This document shows, piece after piece, positions 23,701 to 32,495 of a DNA stretch of 64,000 nucleotides. The notes under the pieces were generated by a model. It was not told where the DNA came from. It made no database searches and saw only the letters and a program-made list of their open reading frames with translations. Positions within the stretch are counted from its first letter, which is position 1, and every line of letters begins with the position of its first letter. Origin of the DNA: Bacillota bacterium (lineage in GTDB: Bacteria; Bacillota; Clostridia; Lachnospirales; Lachnospiraceae); NCBI GenBank assembly GCA_023439505.1, contig JAEXNR010000001.1, forward strand, positions 1 through 64,000, read 5' to 3'. Both the position numbers and the translations under genes were made by a program.

Positions 23701-25188
23701 TTAAAATATAAAAGCAATCACGTAAACACTGACTGTCACGAGAAACAGGAACGTGATTACAATTTTCCATAATCGATACTCCCTGTCCATTTTCGTCTTT
23801 TCTTCCGCTGATGGAATATCCTCTTCCAACGAGCAGGCTTCCAGGTCTCTGATGGCTCTCATTTCCTCTCCGGACAAAGAATGTTTTCTGGAATACAGAT
23901 AATAAAATGCCAGGCATACCGCTGTGATGCTGCAACTCATAATAAAATAGCGCATCCCCAGATTTACCATCATGATAGTGTATATAATCACACTAATTAC
24001 TGCTCCGGCAATCCCAAGTTTCATTTTATATGGTCTTTTTAATTCCGGCTCCTTTTTTCTGAGTAATACGAATGAAATAAAACCAATGATATAACACCAG
24101 AACAGAGAACACATGCTGATTTCTGCAATTATAACGATTGAGTTGGTTAAGATCAGCATAAACGCCACGATTCCCACGAATAAAATAGCCAAAAAAGGTG
24201 TCTTATATTTCTTATGCACCTTACCGAATACTTCCGGAAGCACATGATCCGCTCCCATCTGGAATATATATCGGGAGGGCGCCGCCACCCCGGGATTCAT
24301 GGTTGACATATCACCTCCAAAAGCTATGGTTACACAGAGCAGGATCAGCGGAAATCCAACGTATCCGGCCATCTGTAATCCTTCTGCATAAGGAGCCTGA
24401 GCCTCAGCAATCTTTGAGATCATATCCGCAGGCACCACTCCCACAAGGAAGTATTGGAACAAAGCGGATACTGAAAAAATAAGAAACGGGGAAAGCAGCA
24501 TAGCTCTTGGTATATTAATCTGGGGAAACTTAATTTCTCCTCCCATTCCCACCGCTGTCTCAAAACCAGCAAAGCACCACCATAAATATGTAATAATTAA
24601 TACTGCATCGCGAAATCCGGGCAGTTCTGCCAGCTGTGACGGTATATAGTTACTGAAATCAACATTCTGAATCATATATAACATCCAGATGAGCGAAGCT
24701 GACCAGAAGAATGCAACAAAACCATTCTGCCACCTGCTGGACATCTTAACCCCTCTAAAATTAATAGTAACAAAGAAGGCCATTAATATAAATGCAATGA
24801 TACGATTATCGATGGCAATCTCGAGTCCCAGGCCGTTCAGGATCCATCCAAAATAATTGGAGAATGCCAGGGACTCACTGGCACATGCGGCGATGATGGC
24901 AATAATATAATGCCATGCCGCAATGTTGGCTACCGGCTTATTAATCGCTCTTTTCGCATATTCGTAGGTTCCTCCCGCATAAGGAAGGGCCGATCCCATT
25001 TCCGCATACATCATCGCCGGAATTAAACAGATTGTCATAGCAATTAAGGTATATAAAATAACGGATGATCCCATGATCCCGGCGCAATTTGCACCTACCG
25101 TAAATAATCCTACCCCTATAACCGTTCCGGTGGTAATTGTGATTGCTTCTTTCATTCCCAGTGTTCTTGACAGTTTGGTATTTTCCAT
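23701..25188 (-). CDS. APC-superfamily amino acid permease
   Basis: A 495-residue transporter with 12 or more membrane helices. The N-terminal GTVIGVGLFTVGANCAGIMGSSVILYT segment is the helix-1 signature of the APC family, and helix 6 carries WWCFAGFETAVGMGGEI. Transport of an amino acid or amine coupled to ions or exchange is expected; the substrate is unknown. It starts 27 bases after the class III aminotransferase gene stops, with GAGGAG before the ATG, so transport and transamination of the same compound are likely. Confidence 0.88.
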   Translation of the reverse strand: MENTKLSRTLGMKEAITITTGTVIGVGLFTVGANCAGIMGSSVILYTLIAMTICLIPAMMYAEMGSALPYAGGTYEYAKRAINKPVANIAAWHYIIAIIAACASESLAFSNYFGWILNGLGLEIAIDNRIIAFILMAFFVTINFRGVKMSSRWQNGFVAFFWSASLIWMLYMIQNVDFSNYIPSQLAELPGFRDAVLIITYLWWCFAGFETAVGMGGEIKFPQINIPRAMLLSPFLIFSVSALFQYFLVGVVPADMISKIAEAQAPYAEGLQMAGYVGFPLILLCVTIAFGGDMSTMNPGVAAPSRYIFQMGADHVLPEVFGKVHKKYKTPFLAILFVGIVAFMLILTNSIVIIAEISMCSLFWCYIIGFISFVLLRKKEPELKRPYKMKLGIAGAVISVIIYTIMMVNLGMRYFIMSCSITAVCLAFYYLYSRKHSLSGEEMRAIRDLEACSLEEDIPSAEEKTKMDREYRLWKIVITFLFLVTVSVYVIAFIF

Positions 25189-25215
25189 ATGATTTTCTCC
25201 TCACCTCTTATGCAA

Positions 25216-26583
25216 TTATAATTTGCCGTTCTTTCTATCCTCTGCCAATTTCTGCATGCTGATCTTTGCAGCATTTAATACCCACTTGGCATCCTCCATG
25301 GTATGAGAAATATCCATATACCATCTTTCTCCGGGAAGCATAATGATACCTTCTTCCTGCATATACTTTCTGAAATTAATAAACAGTTTTGGATTCCAGC
25401 CGCCGTCAATCGCTTCCTGTACGGTATAAACGGGCTTTCTTCCGCCGGACATACCGAAGATGGTGAAAAATACGCCCGGTGCCTCCGTAATTCTCAAGGG
25501 TATCTCATATTCCTGTGCGAGAGAAAGAAGACCGTCCACAATATGATCCTGAACCTTCTGTCTGATCTCATAGCATTCGCCATTGTTCTTCTCAAGGATT
25601 GCAAGGGTTGTGGCAGCTGCTCTCATACCGAGGGCATAACCATTGAAGGTTCCGGGTCCCTTTAATCCGGTATCAAAAGGCTCAAAAATTTCCTTTTTCC
25701 CTACAACACAGGATACGGGAATTCCACCGCCGATAGCCTTGGCAAAAGTTGCAAGATCCGGTGTAACCCCAAGGAACTTTTGTACTCCACCCAGACCCAG
25801 CCGGTAGCCCGTAATAACCTCATCGATGCTCATAACAACATTGTATTTGTCACATAATTCTCTGATTTTCTCGATAAAACCAGGCTTTGGATACAGTCCC
25901 AGTGTATTGCATACAATGGCTTCAAAATGAATCATTGCGATAGTATCATGATATTGATCAAAGGTTTCCTCCAGCTTTTCAAAATCATTCCAGGGCAATA
26001 CATAGGTTTCGTTGACGCATCCCGGGAATCTTCCTGAGGTCCAGTGATCATCATTCATGTTATCCCCTTCCTTCTGATAGGGAATTGCATCCGGATCATC
26101 ACATAGAAGACCTCCAAACACATTATCAAACCATCCATGATAATGATCCGAGAATCTGACCACTACACTTTTACCCGTATATGCTCTTGCCATCCGAATT
26201 GCCATCTGAACTGCTTCTGATCCTGTTACCTGAACCTTTACCGCCTCTGCGCAGGGAACATCACGAATGATGGATTCGGCAAAATTAATATCATCCTCTC
26301 CGAACAAGCAATTAGAACCCACAATAGTCGCGGAATTTTCAATGAGGTCCGTCAACGCCTTCACCAGTTCCGGATGAGCATGTCCCAGAATACTTGGACC
26401 AAACGCATCATTAAATTGAACATATTCATTGTCATCCACATCCCATACACGGGACCCGTGGGCCTTCTTAATAAAAACCTTATGCTTCGTCACATCAAAA
26501 GGCTCTCTGAATTTAGAATGGCCACCCGGATACAACTCATCAAATCTTTCTGATAATACCTTACTTTTTTCCTTACGATACAT
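25216..26583 (-). CDS. Class III PLP aminotransferase, glutamate-1-semialdehyde aminomutase-like
   Basis: A 455-residue fold-type I enzyme. Family features: PGGHSKFREPF near the start, GSEAVQMAIRMARAYTGK, DHYHGWFDN, MSIDEVITGYR and the PLP Lys in TFAKAIGGGIPVSCVVGK. It resembles HemL but is longer at both ends, and its operon with an APC permease and an AraC regulator argues for an amino acid or amine catabolic aminotransferase/aminomutase rather than heme synthesis. The substrate cannot be told from sequence. Confidence 0.82.
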   Translation of the reverse strand: MYRKEKSKVLSERFDELYPGGHSKFREPFDVTKHKVFIKKAHGSRVWDVDDNEYVQFNDAFGPSILGHAHPELVKALTDLIENSATIVGSNCLFGEDDINFAESIIRDVPCAEAVKVQVTGSEAVQMAIRMARAYTGKSVVVRFSDHYHGWFDNVFGGLLCDDPDAIPYQKEGDNMNDDHWTSGRFPGCVNETYVLPWNDFEKLEETFDQYHDTIAMIHFEAIVCNTLGLYPKPGFIEKIRELCDKYNVVMSIDEVITGYRLGLGGVQKFLGVTPDLATFAKAIGGGIPVSCVVGKKEIFEPFDTGLKGPGTFNGYALGMRAAATTLAILEKNNGECYEIRQKVQDHIVDGLLSLAQEYEIPLRITEAPGVFFTIFGMSGGRKPVYTVQEAIDGGWNPKLFINFRKYMQEEGIIMLPGERWYMDISHTMEDAKWVLNAAKISMQKLAEDRKNGKL

Positions 26584-26619
26584 ACGCTTCCTTCTTTCTC
26601 TATTATTTTACAACAAAAA

Positions 26620-26649
26620 GAGCAAAGACACTGATCGGCATCTTTGCTC
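26620..26649 (-). terminator. Intrinsic terminator after the AraC regulator
   Basis: Arms GAGCAAAGA (26620-26628) and TCTTTGCTC (26641-26649) with a 12-base loop; on the minus strand followed by TTTTTG. It separates the AraC gene from the aminotransferase gene, which therefore needs its own promoter in 26584-26717. Confidence 0.75.
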
Positions 26650-26717
26650 CACATAAATTGTATAGTAAGGATTGTAATCATATTTTGCAGGATTATCTAG
26701 AACAAATCGGAACACTT

Positions 26718-27599
26718 TTAAAATGTATAGATATTCACCAGAGAATGATACTCTGCCGTAAAAAATTCATGATTCAAGAGCGTACTGGACGGCCCTCCAA
26801 GAAACTTTTTCACCAGCCGGTTCATATGGGACTGATCACAAAATCCGGATAGAAACGCAATCTCACATAGAGAGGTATTGGACGTTGAGATTAAATAAAT
26901 GGTAGACTGCAGTTTAATAATCTCATCCATGTACTTGGGAGAAAGTCCGATATAATCGCGAAATAAATTATTGATAAACCTTGCGCTGTAGTTTACTTCT
27001 TCCGCCAGGGTATTGACATTAACCAGTCCCTTTGACGTTACCATTCTCTGGACACAATATTGTATTAACTCATATTTCTCTCTGAACTTTAAATTGGTGA
27101 TCAGAAAAGTTTCCAGAATATCCGCTCGTTCCACTAAACTATTCGCTTTCTTTAACTTTTCATTGATTTCATTTATTTTCAGGTTTTTTGATTGAATAGG
27201 AATTTGCCTGGATGCGATCTGACAGGGATCTTCATCAAAAAACAATTTAAATGCCCCGGGTTTAAACCGGATTCCCAAAACATATCTGTTTTTCATAGCA
27301 AGAAGTCCGCTAAAGGTTAAAGCAGTCCCAATCTGATAGGAATGAAACTCCTGATCAGATAAGATGAAAGTAATATCCATACAGCCATCGGGAATAATCG
27401 GAATTGAAATATTTCTCAATTCACTGGTATTTAATTCATAGAAGTATGCCACATATTTGGAAAGCACCTGACTCTTCGGTTTACGTTCTCTGTAAAACGC
27501 AAAATTAGCGCCAAAACCGGGCTGCAATGCCAGATATTGATTTAAACTGGCCTGCATTTCCTCTTCGGTAAATTGCGACTGATAACTCAAATCCTTCAT
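26718..27599 (-). CDS. AraC family transcriptional regulator
   Basis: A 293-residue protein with a DUF6597-like N-terminal domain (segments ISIPIIPDGCMDITFIL and YVLGIRFKPGAFKLFF) and a C-terminal AraC helix-turn-helix pair (VNTLAEEVNYSARFINNLFRDYIGLSPKYM and LCEIAFLSGFCDQSHMNRLVKKF). Start taken at 27599, with GGGAG eight bases upstream, rather than 27614. It lies just past the terminator of the cobalamin operon and upstream of the aminotransferase/permease pair, which it probably controls. Confidence 0.85.
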   Translation of the reverse strand: MKDLSYQSQFTEEEMQASLNQYLALQPGFGANFAFYRERKPKSQVLSKYVAYFYELNTSELRNISIPIIPDGCMDITFILSDQEFHSYQIGTALTFSGLLAMKNRYVLGIRFKPGAFKLFFDEDPCQIASRQIPIQSKNLKINEINEKLKKANSLVERADILETFLITNLKFREKYELIQYCVQRMVTSKGLVNVNTLAEEVNYSARFINNLFRDYIGLSPKYMDEIIKLQSTIYLISTSNTSLCEIAFLSGFCDQSHMNRLVKKFLGGPSSTLLNHEFFTAEYHSLVNIYTF

Positions 27600-27629
27600 A
27601 TCTATCACTCCCATTGTCTAGAATAAAAA

Positions 27630-27657
27630 AGCAAAATCACCCGAAAGCGACTTTGCT
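27630..27657 (-). terminator. Terminator at the end of the cobalamin operon
   Basis: AGCAAA...TTTGCT arms flank an imperfect stem with a TTTCGG loop; on the minus strand it is followed by TTTTTTATTC. It begins at the stop codon of the last cobalamin gene. Confidence 0.7.
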
Positions 27658-27916
27658 ATATTTTAGGTCCATCTGATAAATATTTCTTTATAGAAGCAAG
27701 AATCTTCTCATAATTCTCCGGTTGATGGGGAAACGTACAATCGGTGCATACCTTGATGCTTTTACCATCCTTTTCTTTCCATACGGGATTTCCGGGGCAA
27801 CTCCTTATCAGGTATAAGGGACAGTAACAGAACAGACAATTCAATACTTCTGCCCCTTTATGACAGGGAAAATACCTGCATTCTCTGTTTTCAAAGAAAC
27901 GATAGGAGTTCTCCAT
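27656..27916 (-). CDS. Cys-rich small protein (PF04071 type) at the end of the cobalamin operon
   Basis: An 86-residue protein with about nine cysteines: FENRECRYFPCHKG, NCLFCYCPLY, SCPGN and KVCTDCTFPH. This is the Cys-rich small domain that recurs beside cobalamin and other metal-cofactor genes; a metal (cobalt or zinc) handling role has been suggested but not shown. ATG 27916 lies four bases past the cbiL stop, with AAGGAAAGGG upstream, so it is translationally coupled. Confidence 0.78.
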   Translation of the reverse strand: MENSYRFFENRECRYFPCHKGAEVLNCLFCYCPLYLIRSCPGNPVWKEKDGKSIKVCTDCTFPHQPENYEKILASIKKYLSDGPKI

Positions 27917-27920
27917 CGCA

Positions 27921-28628
27921 TCAATCCCTTTCCTTCTTTTCTTTGACAATGACAAGGGTAAGATATCCGCTTTGTATTTCCAGATTCTCCAACCCCACAG
28001 CAATTCTTTCCTCTATCATACCACAATTCGAAACTGTGTAAACCTCCAAATTATGTTTATTCTCGTATTCGGATAAGGCTTCTTTGAGATGCGCTAAGTT
28101 TTTCCCGGATTTCATATACACTTTGGTTCCCTTTAACGCCAGCGTATGGCTGATATCATAAGAACCCGGTATGACATGGATCTCTTCCTCCTTATCTCCC
28201 AGAGATAACCCGAGTCTTGCAGCTGCGGCACAAAAGGAAGGAATTCCATTTATCATAACAGCTCTTATTCCACGCGTCAATACCTGATGATGTATGTATT
28301 GATAAGTAGAATATATGGTCGGATCCCCTATGGTAAGAAAGGCTACCGACTTGTCTCTGTGTAAGTATTCTAGGATTCTTTCCAGTATTTTCTGATGCGC
28401 CCCCGCTAGCACATCCCGGTCCTTTGTCATGGGAAATGGCATGCAGACAATCTCTTTCTCTTCAATCTCAGGGTAAACCTGACGGACGATCCGGTATGCA
28501 TGGCAGTCTTCTTTCGGTTGTGAGGGAAGAATAATAATATCACTTTCTTTGATACAGGTAAATGCTTTCAATGTGATCAACTCAGGATCCCCCGGACCTA
28601 CTCCGACTCCATATAAAATTGCTTCCAT
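27921..28628 (-). CDS. cbiL: Cobalt-precorrin-2 C20-methyltransferase CbiL
   Basis: Adds the C20 methyl group from S-adenosylmethionine to cobalt-factor II. A tetrapyrrole methylase fold is visible: GVGVGPGDPELITLKA near the start, the FLTIGDPTIYSTYQYIH motif, and INGIPSFCAAAARLGLSL. At 235 residues the length is normal. It follows cbiK by five bases in the cobalamin operon. Confidence 0.92.
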   Translation of the reverse strand: MEAILYGVGVGPGDPELITLKAFTCIKESDIIILPSQPKEDCHAYRIVRQVYPEIEEKEIVCMPFPMTKDRDVLAGAHQKILERILEYLHRDKSVAFLTIGDPTIYSTYQYIHHQVLTRGIRAVMINGIPSFCAAAARLGLSLGDKEEEIHVIPGSYDISHTLALKGTKVYMKSGKNLAHLKEALSEYENKHNLEVYTVSNCGMIEERIAVGLENLEIQSGYLTLVIVKEKKERD

Positions 28629-28633
28629 ATGCT

Positions 28634-29425
28634 CTACTCCCTTTCTTTCTCCAAAGCCCTGCTAAGGTGCCTGATATAAATCTTACGAATTTCTTCATAT
28701 TCCCCAATCCCTTTCAGGATGCATTCCGGTTGATAACCCTGCTCTGTCAGCTTTGCGACAAAGGAATTCTCCAACCCTGCCATATCATTTCTGGCATGAT
28801 CACCGGCTACCAGCATAAATGGATGTAATAGCAATCTCCCCTTTTTCATTCCGGACTTCTTTAACCGTTTGATGGTTATGTCGATAGAATCCTTCCCTTC
28901 CACCGTGGCGATATAAATCCCGCGCCCGGAGACTTCTTGCAGCTTTTGTTCTAATATCCCATAGCTTTTATCTGCAATATGGGCGGACCCATGTCCCATA
29001 AGTACTACCGGACAATCCTCTGCCCTATGTTTTATGCAATCCCAAAAGATATTTGCGGCAATGACATAGTCCTCTTCATATTTCAACAGCACCTCGGCGG
29101 TTTTGATTTCGACAAACATATCCCGGCATTCTTCAATGGTCTGCTTCATTCTATTATTTTCTATCCCGTCGATAATGTGGGTCGGTAAAACTGCAGCATG
29201 GGTAATTCCATCCTTTTCCATCTGCAGCAGTGCTTCCCGGGTGCCGGGCATTACAAAGCCATCTCTTTTTCTTAACACTGCCCTGATTTTGTCACTGGAG
29301 TAGGCTTCATAGATGTTCCAGTCCGGGAAGTGCTCCCGGACTGTTTGTGTTAATTGATCGATGTTCTTTTCTCTTGTATCCTTGTAAGTCGTTCCAAAGC
29401 TGACGATCAGAATTCCCTTTTTCAT
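28634..29425 (-). CDS. cbiK: Sirohydrochlorin cobaltochelatase CbiK
   Basis: Inserts cobalt early in the anaerobic cobalamin route. The N-terminal GILIVSFGTTYKDTREKNID and catalytic His residues in VVLMGHGSAHIAD and LHPFMLVAGDHARND match class II chelatase CbiK. It lacks a signal peptide, so it is cytoplasmic. It overlaps the cbiN stop by four bases (ATGA). Its presence, with cbiD/G, establishes the oxygen-independent early-cobalt pathway. Confidence 0.93.
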   Translation of the reverse strand: MKKGILIVSFGTTYKDTREKNIDQLTQTVREHFPDWNIYEAYSSDKIRAVLRKRDGFVMPGTREALLQMEKDGITHAAVLPTHIIDGIENNRMKQTIEECRDMFVEIKTAEVLLKYEEDYVIAANIFWDCIKHRAEDCPVVLMGHGSAHIADKSYGILEQKLQEVSGRGIYIATVEGKDSIDITIKRLKKSGMKKGRLLLHPFMLVAGDHARNDMAGLENSFVAKLTEQGYQPECILKGIGEYEEIRKIYIRHLSRALEKERE

Positions 29426-29739
29426 AGGTTCTCTCTGCCGCCGCTTAATTTCTTACGTTCCACCAGCCGCCCCATGCAAAATGCAATAATTCCCACACCA
29501 ATGCCTGTCTGCAAACAAAAGAATAAACTTTCCACTTCTCCCGGAAGCTCCCCGTGTATCATTCTTTCCAGTACAGGTGTAAACCACGGTTCATAACTGC
29601 CTGCAATCTCCTCGATCATGACGCTGCCGGCATCATCTGACCCTCCAAAGGATGCCCCCTTTAATGCAAACAGCGGAACAAAAGCGATCAGTATACCAAC
29701 CATCATCAGAATCAATACCGTTTTCTTTGTTTTATTCAT
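29422..29739 (-). CDS. cbiN: Cobalt ECF transporter small subunit CbiN
   Basis: A 105-residue two-helix membrane protein with the conserved extracytoplasmic block SYEPWFTPVLERMIHGELPGEVESLFFCLQTGIG. CbiN associates with CbiM to load cobalt. An N-terminal signal-anchor helix and a second helix near residue 75 are visible. It is followed by cbiK with a four-base overlap. Confidence 0.9.
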   Translation of the reverse strand: MNKTKKTVLILMMVGILIAFVPLFALKGASFGGSDDAGSVMIEEIAGSYEPWFTPVLERMIHGELPGEVESLFFCLQTGIGVGIIAFCMGRLVERKKLSGGRENL

Positions 29740-29787
29740 CCGAACCTCCCTCTGCCGTTATAACGGCTGATCAAAACACCCTGTGCC

Positions 29788-30537
29788 TTATTTTTCCCCC
29801 GCAAAGAACCCGGCTGTTTTTAATTCGGGTTTTGCATAGGTCTGAAGTGCGATCATAATTAACACAGTGATAATTCCTTCCAAAATAGCAAGAGGCAGCT
29901 GTGTCGGTGCAAATACACCAAGAAACTTGACGATGGATGCCATAACGCCACCCTCAGCACTTGGATAAGCAATGGCAAGCTGAAAACCGGTAACACAGTA
30001 GGTAAATAGATCTCCCAGAAATGCCGCAGCAAAGATACTGACCAATGGATTCACGTTCCATCTCTTACAGATCTTATAAACAACAAAGGCTAAAAACGGA
30101 CCCGCAATTGCCATGGAGAAGGTATTGGCTCCTAACGTGGTCAGGCCTCCGTGGGCCAGCAAAATTGCCTGAAACAGTAATACGATACTTCCAAGAATGC
30201 TGACAGACGCCGGTCCGAATAAGATTGCTCCTAACCCTGTCCCTGTCATATGCGAACAACTTCCCGTGACAGAAGGAATCTTCAGGGAGGAAATCACAAA
30301 GATAAATGCCCCCGCCATGGCAAGCAGCGTAATATTTCTTCTGTTCTCCTTCAGTCTCTTCTGAATGGATAAAAACCCGGTGACCAAAAAGGGGATACTT
30401 AAAATCCCCCAGGCAATACAGTACTTCGGAGCAAGATACCCCTCCATAATATGCATTGCATAGGCACTCGGGGTAATACTGAGTACTATCGATACAGCTG
30501 CAATTGCTGCAATCATCTTTTTCTGATTTAATGTCAC
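29788..30537 (-). CDS. cbiM: Cobalt ECF transporter substrate-binding subunit CbiM
   Basis: The S-component of the cobalt importer. A signal peptide (about residues 1-27, ending AYA) precedes MHIMEGYL; in CbiM/NikM the mature N-terminal Met-His binds the metal, so cleavage here would create it. Six hydrophobic segments follow, with SCSHMTGTGLGAILFGP, which carries further metal-contacting His. It is separated from cbiO by 300 bases of tandem repeats but remains collinear. Confidence 0.93.
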   Translation of the reverse strand: MTLNQKKMIAAIAAVSIVLSITPSAYAMHIMEGYLAPKYCIAWGILSIPFLVTGFLSIQKRLKENRRNITLLAMAGAFIFVISSLKIPSVTGSCSHMTGTGLGAILFGPASVSILGSIVLLFQAILLAHGGLTTLGANTFSMAIAGPFLAFVVYKICKRWNVNPLVSIFAAAFLGDLFTYCVTGFQLAIAYPSAEGGVMASIVKFLGVFAPTQLPLAILEGIITVLIMIALQTYAKPELKTAGFFAGEK

Positions 30538-30639
30538 TTTCTTTTCCCCTCTCTTCTCTCTAATATTCTTTCACAATAGTACCTCCGGGAGATATAAACT
30601 TCTTTCTTGATCGTCCTTTATCTATCTCCTTCTTTTTAA

Positions 30640-30825
30640 TCCTCCTTTCTTTGTATCCTCCTTTCTTTGTATCCTTCTTGTATTTGTACCTTTTTTATAT
30701 TTGTATCTTTTTTGTATTTGTATCTTTTTTGTATTTGTATCCTTTTTGTATTTGTATCCTTTTTGTATCTTTCTTATAATTTGTACCCTTCTTTGTATCC
30801 TCCTTATAATTTGTACCCTTCTTTA
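30640..30825. repeat. 17-bp tandem repeat between cbiO and cbiM
   Basis: The 30538-30837 gap has no gene. It is filled with pyrimidine-rich sequence on the plus strand (purine-rich on the coding strand). Clean 17-bp units of the form CTTTTTTGTATTTGTAT start at 30690, 30707, 30724, 30741 and 30758, and degenerate units with TTTGTATCCTCC and TAATTTGTACCCTTC flank them. Short reading frames in the repeats are low-complexity and not credible. Confidence 0.85.
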
Positions 30826-30837
30826 TGTCATCTTTTT

Positions 30838-31689
30838 CTATAAGCGTGCAGGCTGCCACTCTATTGTATCTAATAATAATGCCAGACCAGTCAGATCCTT
30901 CACAACATCATCCGTCTCTTTCAGGATCCCCCTCCCTCTCAGCATATCATAGACTTCCATTAATACAGGCTTTCTCAAATTGGCCTGTTCCAATAATCCC
31001 TTGTCCCTGAAAATCGTATCCGGACCACCGTCACCAATCAGCATCCCATTACCAAAGACCAGTATCCGGTCCGCAAACCGATAGGCAAAGTCGACATCAT
31101 GGGTGGATAGCAGGATGGTTTTTCCCTGTTGTTCCATCTTATTTAATGCTTCCTCCAGTATTTGTACATTCACCGGATCCAGAGAAGCCGTCGGTTCATC
31201 AAATATCATAATCTCCGTATCCATTGCTATAATATCCGCAATGCTGACCCTCTTTTTCTCCCCGCCGCTCAGGTAATGGGGCGGTCGCAGTGCATGGTCC
31301 GACAAATTCATATCCCCAATTGCCTTCATCGCCCTGGCCTCCACTTCCTCTCTGGAGAGTTTCATGTTCATGGGACCAAAGGCAACTTCTGCTTTCACAG
31401 TAGAGGCAATGATTTGCTGATCCGGATCCTGAAATACAATCCCAACCTTTTTTCGCAGTATGTTCTTATTCCTCTTGAGAATTTGTTCTCCACGATACCT
31501 GATTTCACCTCCGGTGGGTTCTCTGACCCCATTCAGATGTAAAAAGAACGTGGTTTTACCCGCCCCATTGGCACCAAGGACTGCGATCCTCTCCTGTTTG
31601 TAAAAGGAAACATTAATGTCATGCAGCACATCCCTGCCTTCCTCATACCCAAACGTAAGATGGCAGATTTCCATCAGCTTATCTTTCAT
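30838..31689 (-). CDS. cbiO: Cobalt ECF transporter ATPase CbiO
   Basis: The energising ATPase of the cobalt importer. Walker A GANGAGKTT (about residue 35-43), Q-loop VFQDPDQQI, signature LSGGEKKR, Walker B MIFDEPTASLD and switch His in LLSTHDVDF are all intact. It has 283 residues with a C-terminal extension typical of CbiO. The start overlaps the cbiQ stop by four bases. Confidence 0.94.
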   Translation of the reverse strand: MKDKLMEICHLTFGYEEGRDVLHDINVSFYKQERIAVLGANGAGKTTFFLHLNGVREPTGGEIRYRGEQILKRNKNILRKKVGIVFQDPDQQIIASTVKAEVAFGPMNMKLSREEVEARAMKAIGDMNLSDHALRPPHYLSGGEKKRVSIADIIAMDTEIMIFDEPTASLDPVNVQILEEALNKMEQQGKTILLSTHDVDFAYRFADRILVFGNGMLIGDGGPDTIFRDKGLLEQANLRKPVLMEVYDMLRGRGILKETDDVVKDLTGLALLLDTIEWQPARL

Positions 31690-32495
31690 AAGCCCCTCCT
31701 TTTCTTTTCAAAGGAAATGAGGAAAGCAATCAGGAGTAATAAGACTGCGTAGCATACGGCATAAGAAAGCTGTCCCCTCCCAAACGGTTTTCTTTCTTCC
31801 CAGAAGGAGCAATCTCCTTCATATCCCCTGGCTTCCATAGCATCATAATATTGTTCGGACTTCTTCATGGACATCAGAAATAGATTGGCAATTTCACTTC
31901 CAAAGGTTTTTAAGGACGTCTTCCAGCCCCAGTAACCAAGCCTCGAGACAGCCGCATCCCTTTGTCTTTGATTCATCTCTGACAATATATAAATATATCG
32001 ATAAATCAAATGCATCAGCTCCAGGATAATACCGGGAACATGCACTCTTTTCAATACTGAAATGATCTCTCCCATTGGTGTTGAAAGCGTCATCATAAAG
32101 AATCCGCTGATGGCCGCAAACGCCTTACAGGAAACACCGATGGAACGAAGCAGATTTTCTCTGGTAATGTAGAGAAATGTGTGAAAAAACCTGATCCGGT
32201 ACAGACAGTCTTCCCCGCTTCCCATCTCTATCATAATTGCCACCGCACTCATCAGAATAAATGCAAGAGGAATTTTCATCAGGCGAATATAGACCCCGAA
32301 CTTAATTTTTCCCACCCGGACATTGAGAAAGAGCATATAAAGGATGGTTACAATGGATACCGGCAGAGTATTTACAGCAATCACGGTAATTAAAATACCC
32401 AGGGAAAACACTACCTTAAAGGTGGTATTCCAATGACTCATACCGGACTGATATGCATCATAATCAATTGTCGGATGGTGATGATGCTTTCCCAT
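31686..32495 (-). CDS. cbiQ: Cobalt ECF transporter transmembrane subunit CbiQ
   Basis: The T-component that couples CbiO to CbiM. At 269 residues it has five or six helices and the coupling-helix motifs near SEMNQRQRDAAVSRLG and SEQYYDAMEARGYEG (the Ala-Arg-Gly signature). An N-terminal run of four His (GKHHHHPTID) may contact metal. Its start overlaps the end of cbiA by 32 bases, with AAAGGGTGAAGG inside cbiA. Confidence 0.92.
   Translation of the reverse strand: MGKHHHHPTIDYDAYQSGMSHWNTTFKVVFSLGILITVIAVNTLPVSIVTILYMLFLNVRVGKIKFGVYIRLMKIPLAFILMSAVAIMIEMGSGEDCLYRIRFFHTFLYITRENLLRSIGVSCKAFAAISGFFMMTLSTPMGEIISVLKRVHVPGIILELMHLIYRYIYILSEMNQRQRDAAVSRLGYWGWKTSLKTFGSEIANLFLMSMKKSEQYYDAMEARGYEGDCSFWEERKPFGRGQLSYAVCYAVLLLLIAFLISFEKKRRGL

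Noticed and set aside
30701..30952. Hydrophobic reading frame on the plus strand across the cbiO-cbiM gap
   Set aside because: It is the translation of the 17-bp tandem repeat, low in complexity, without a ribosome site, and runs into cbiO antisense.
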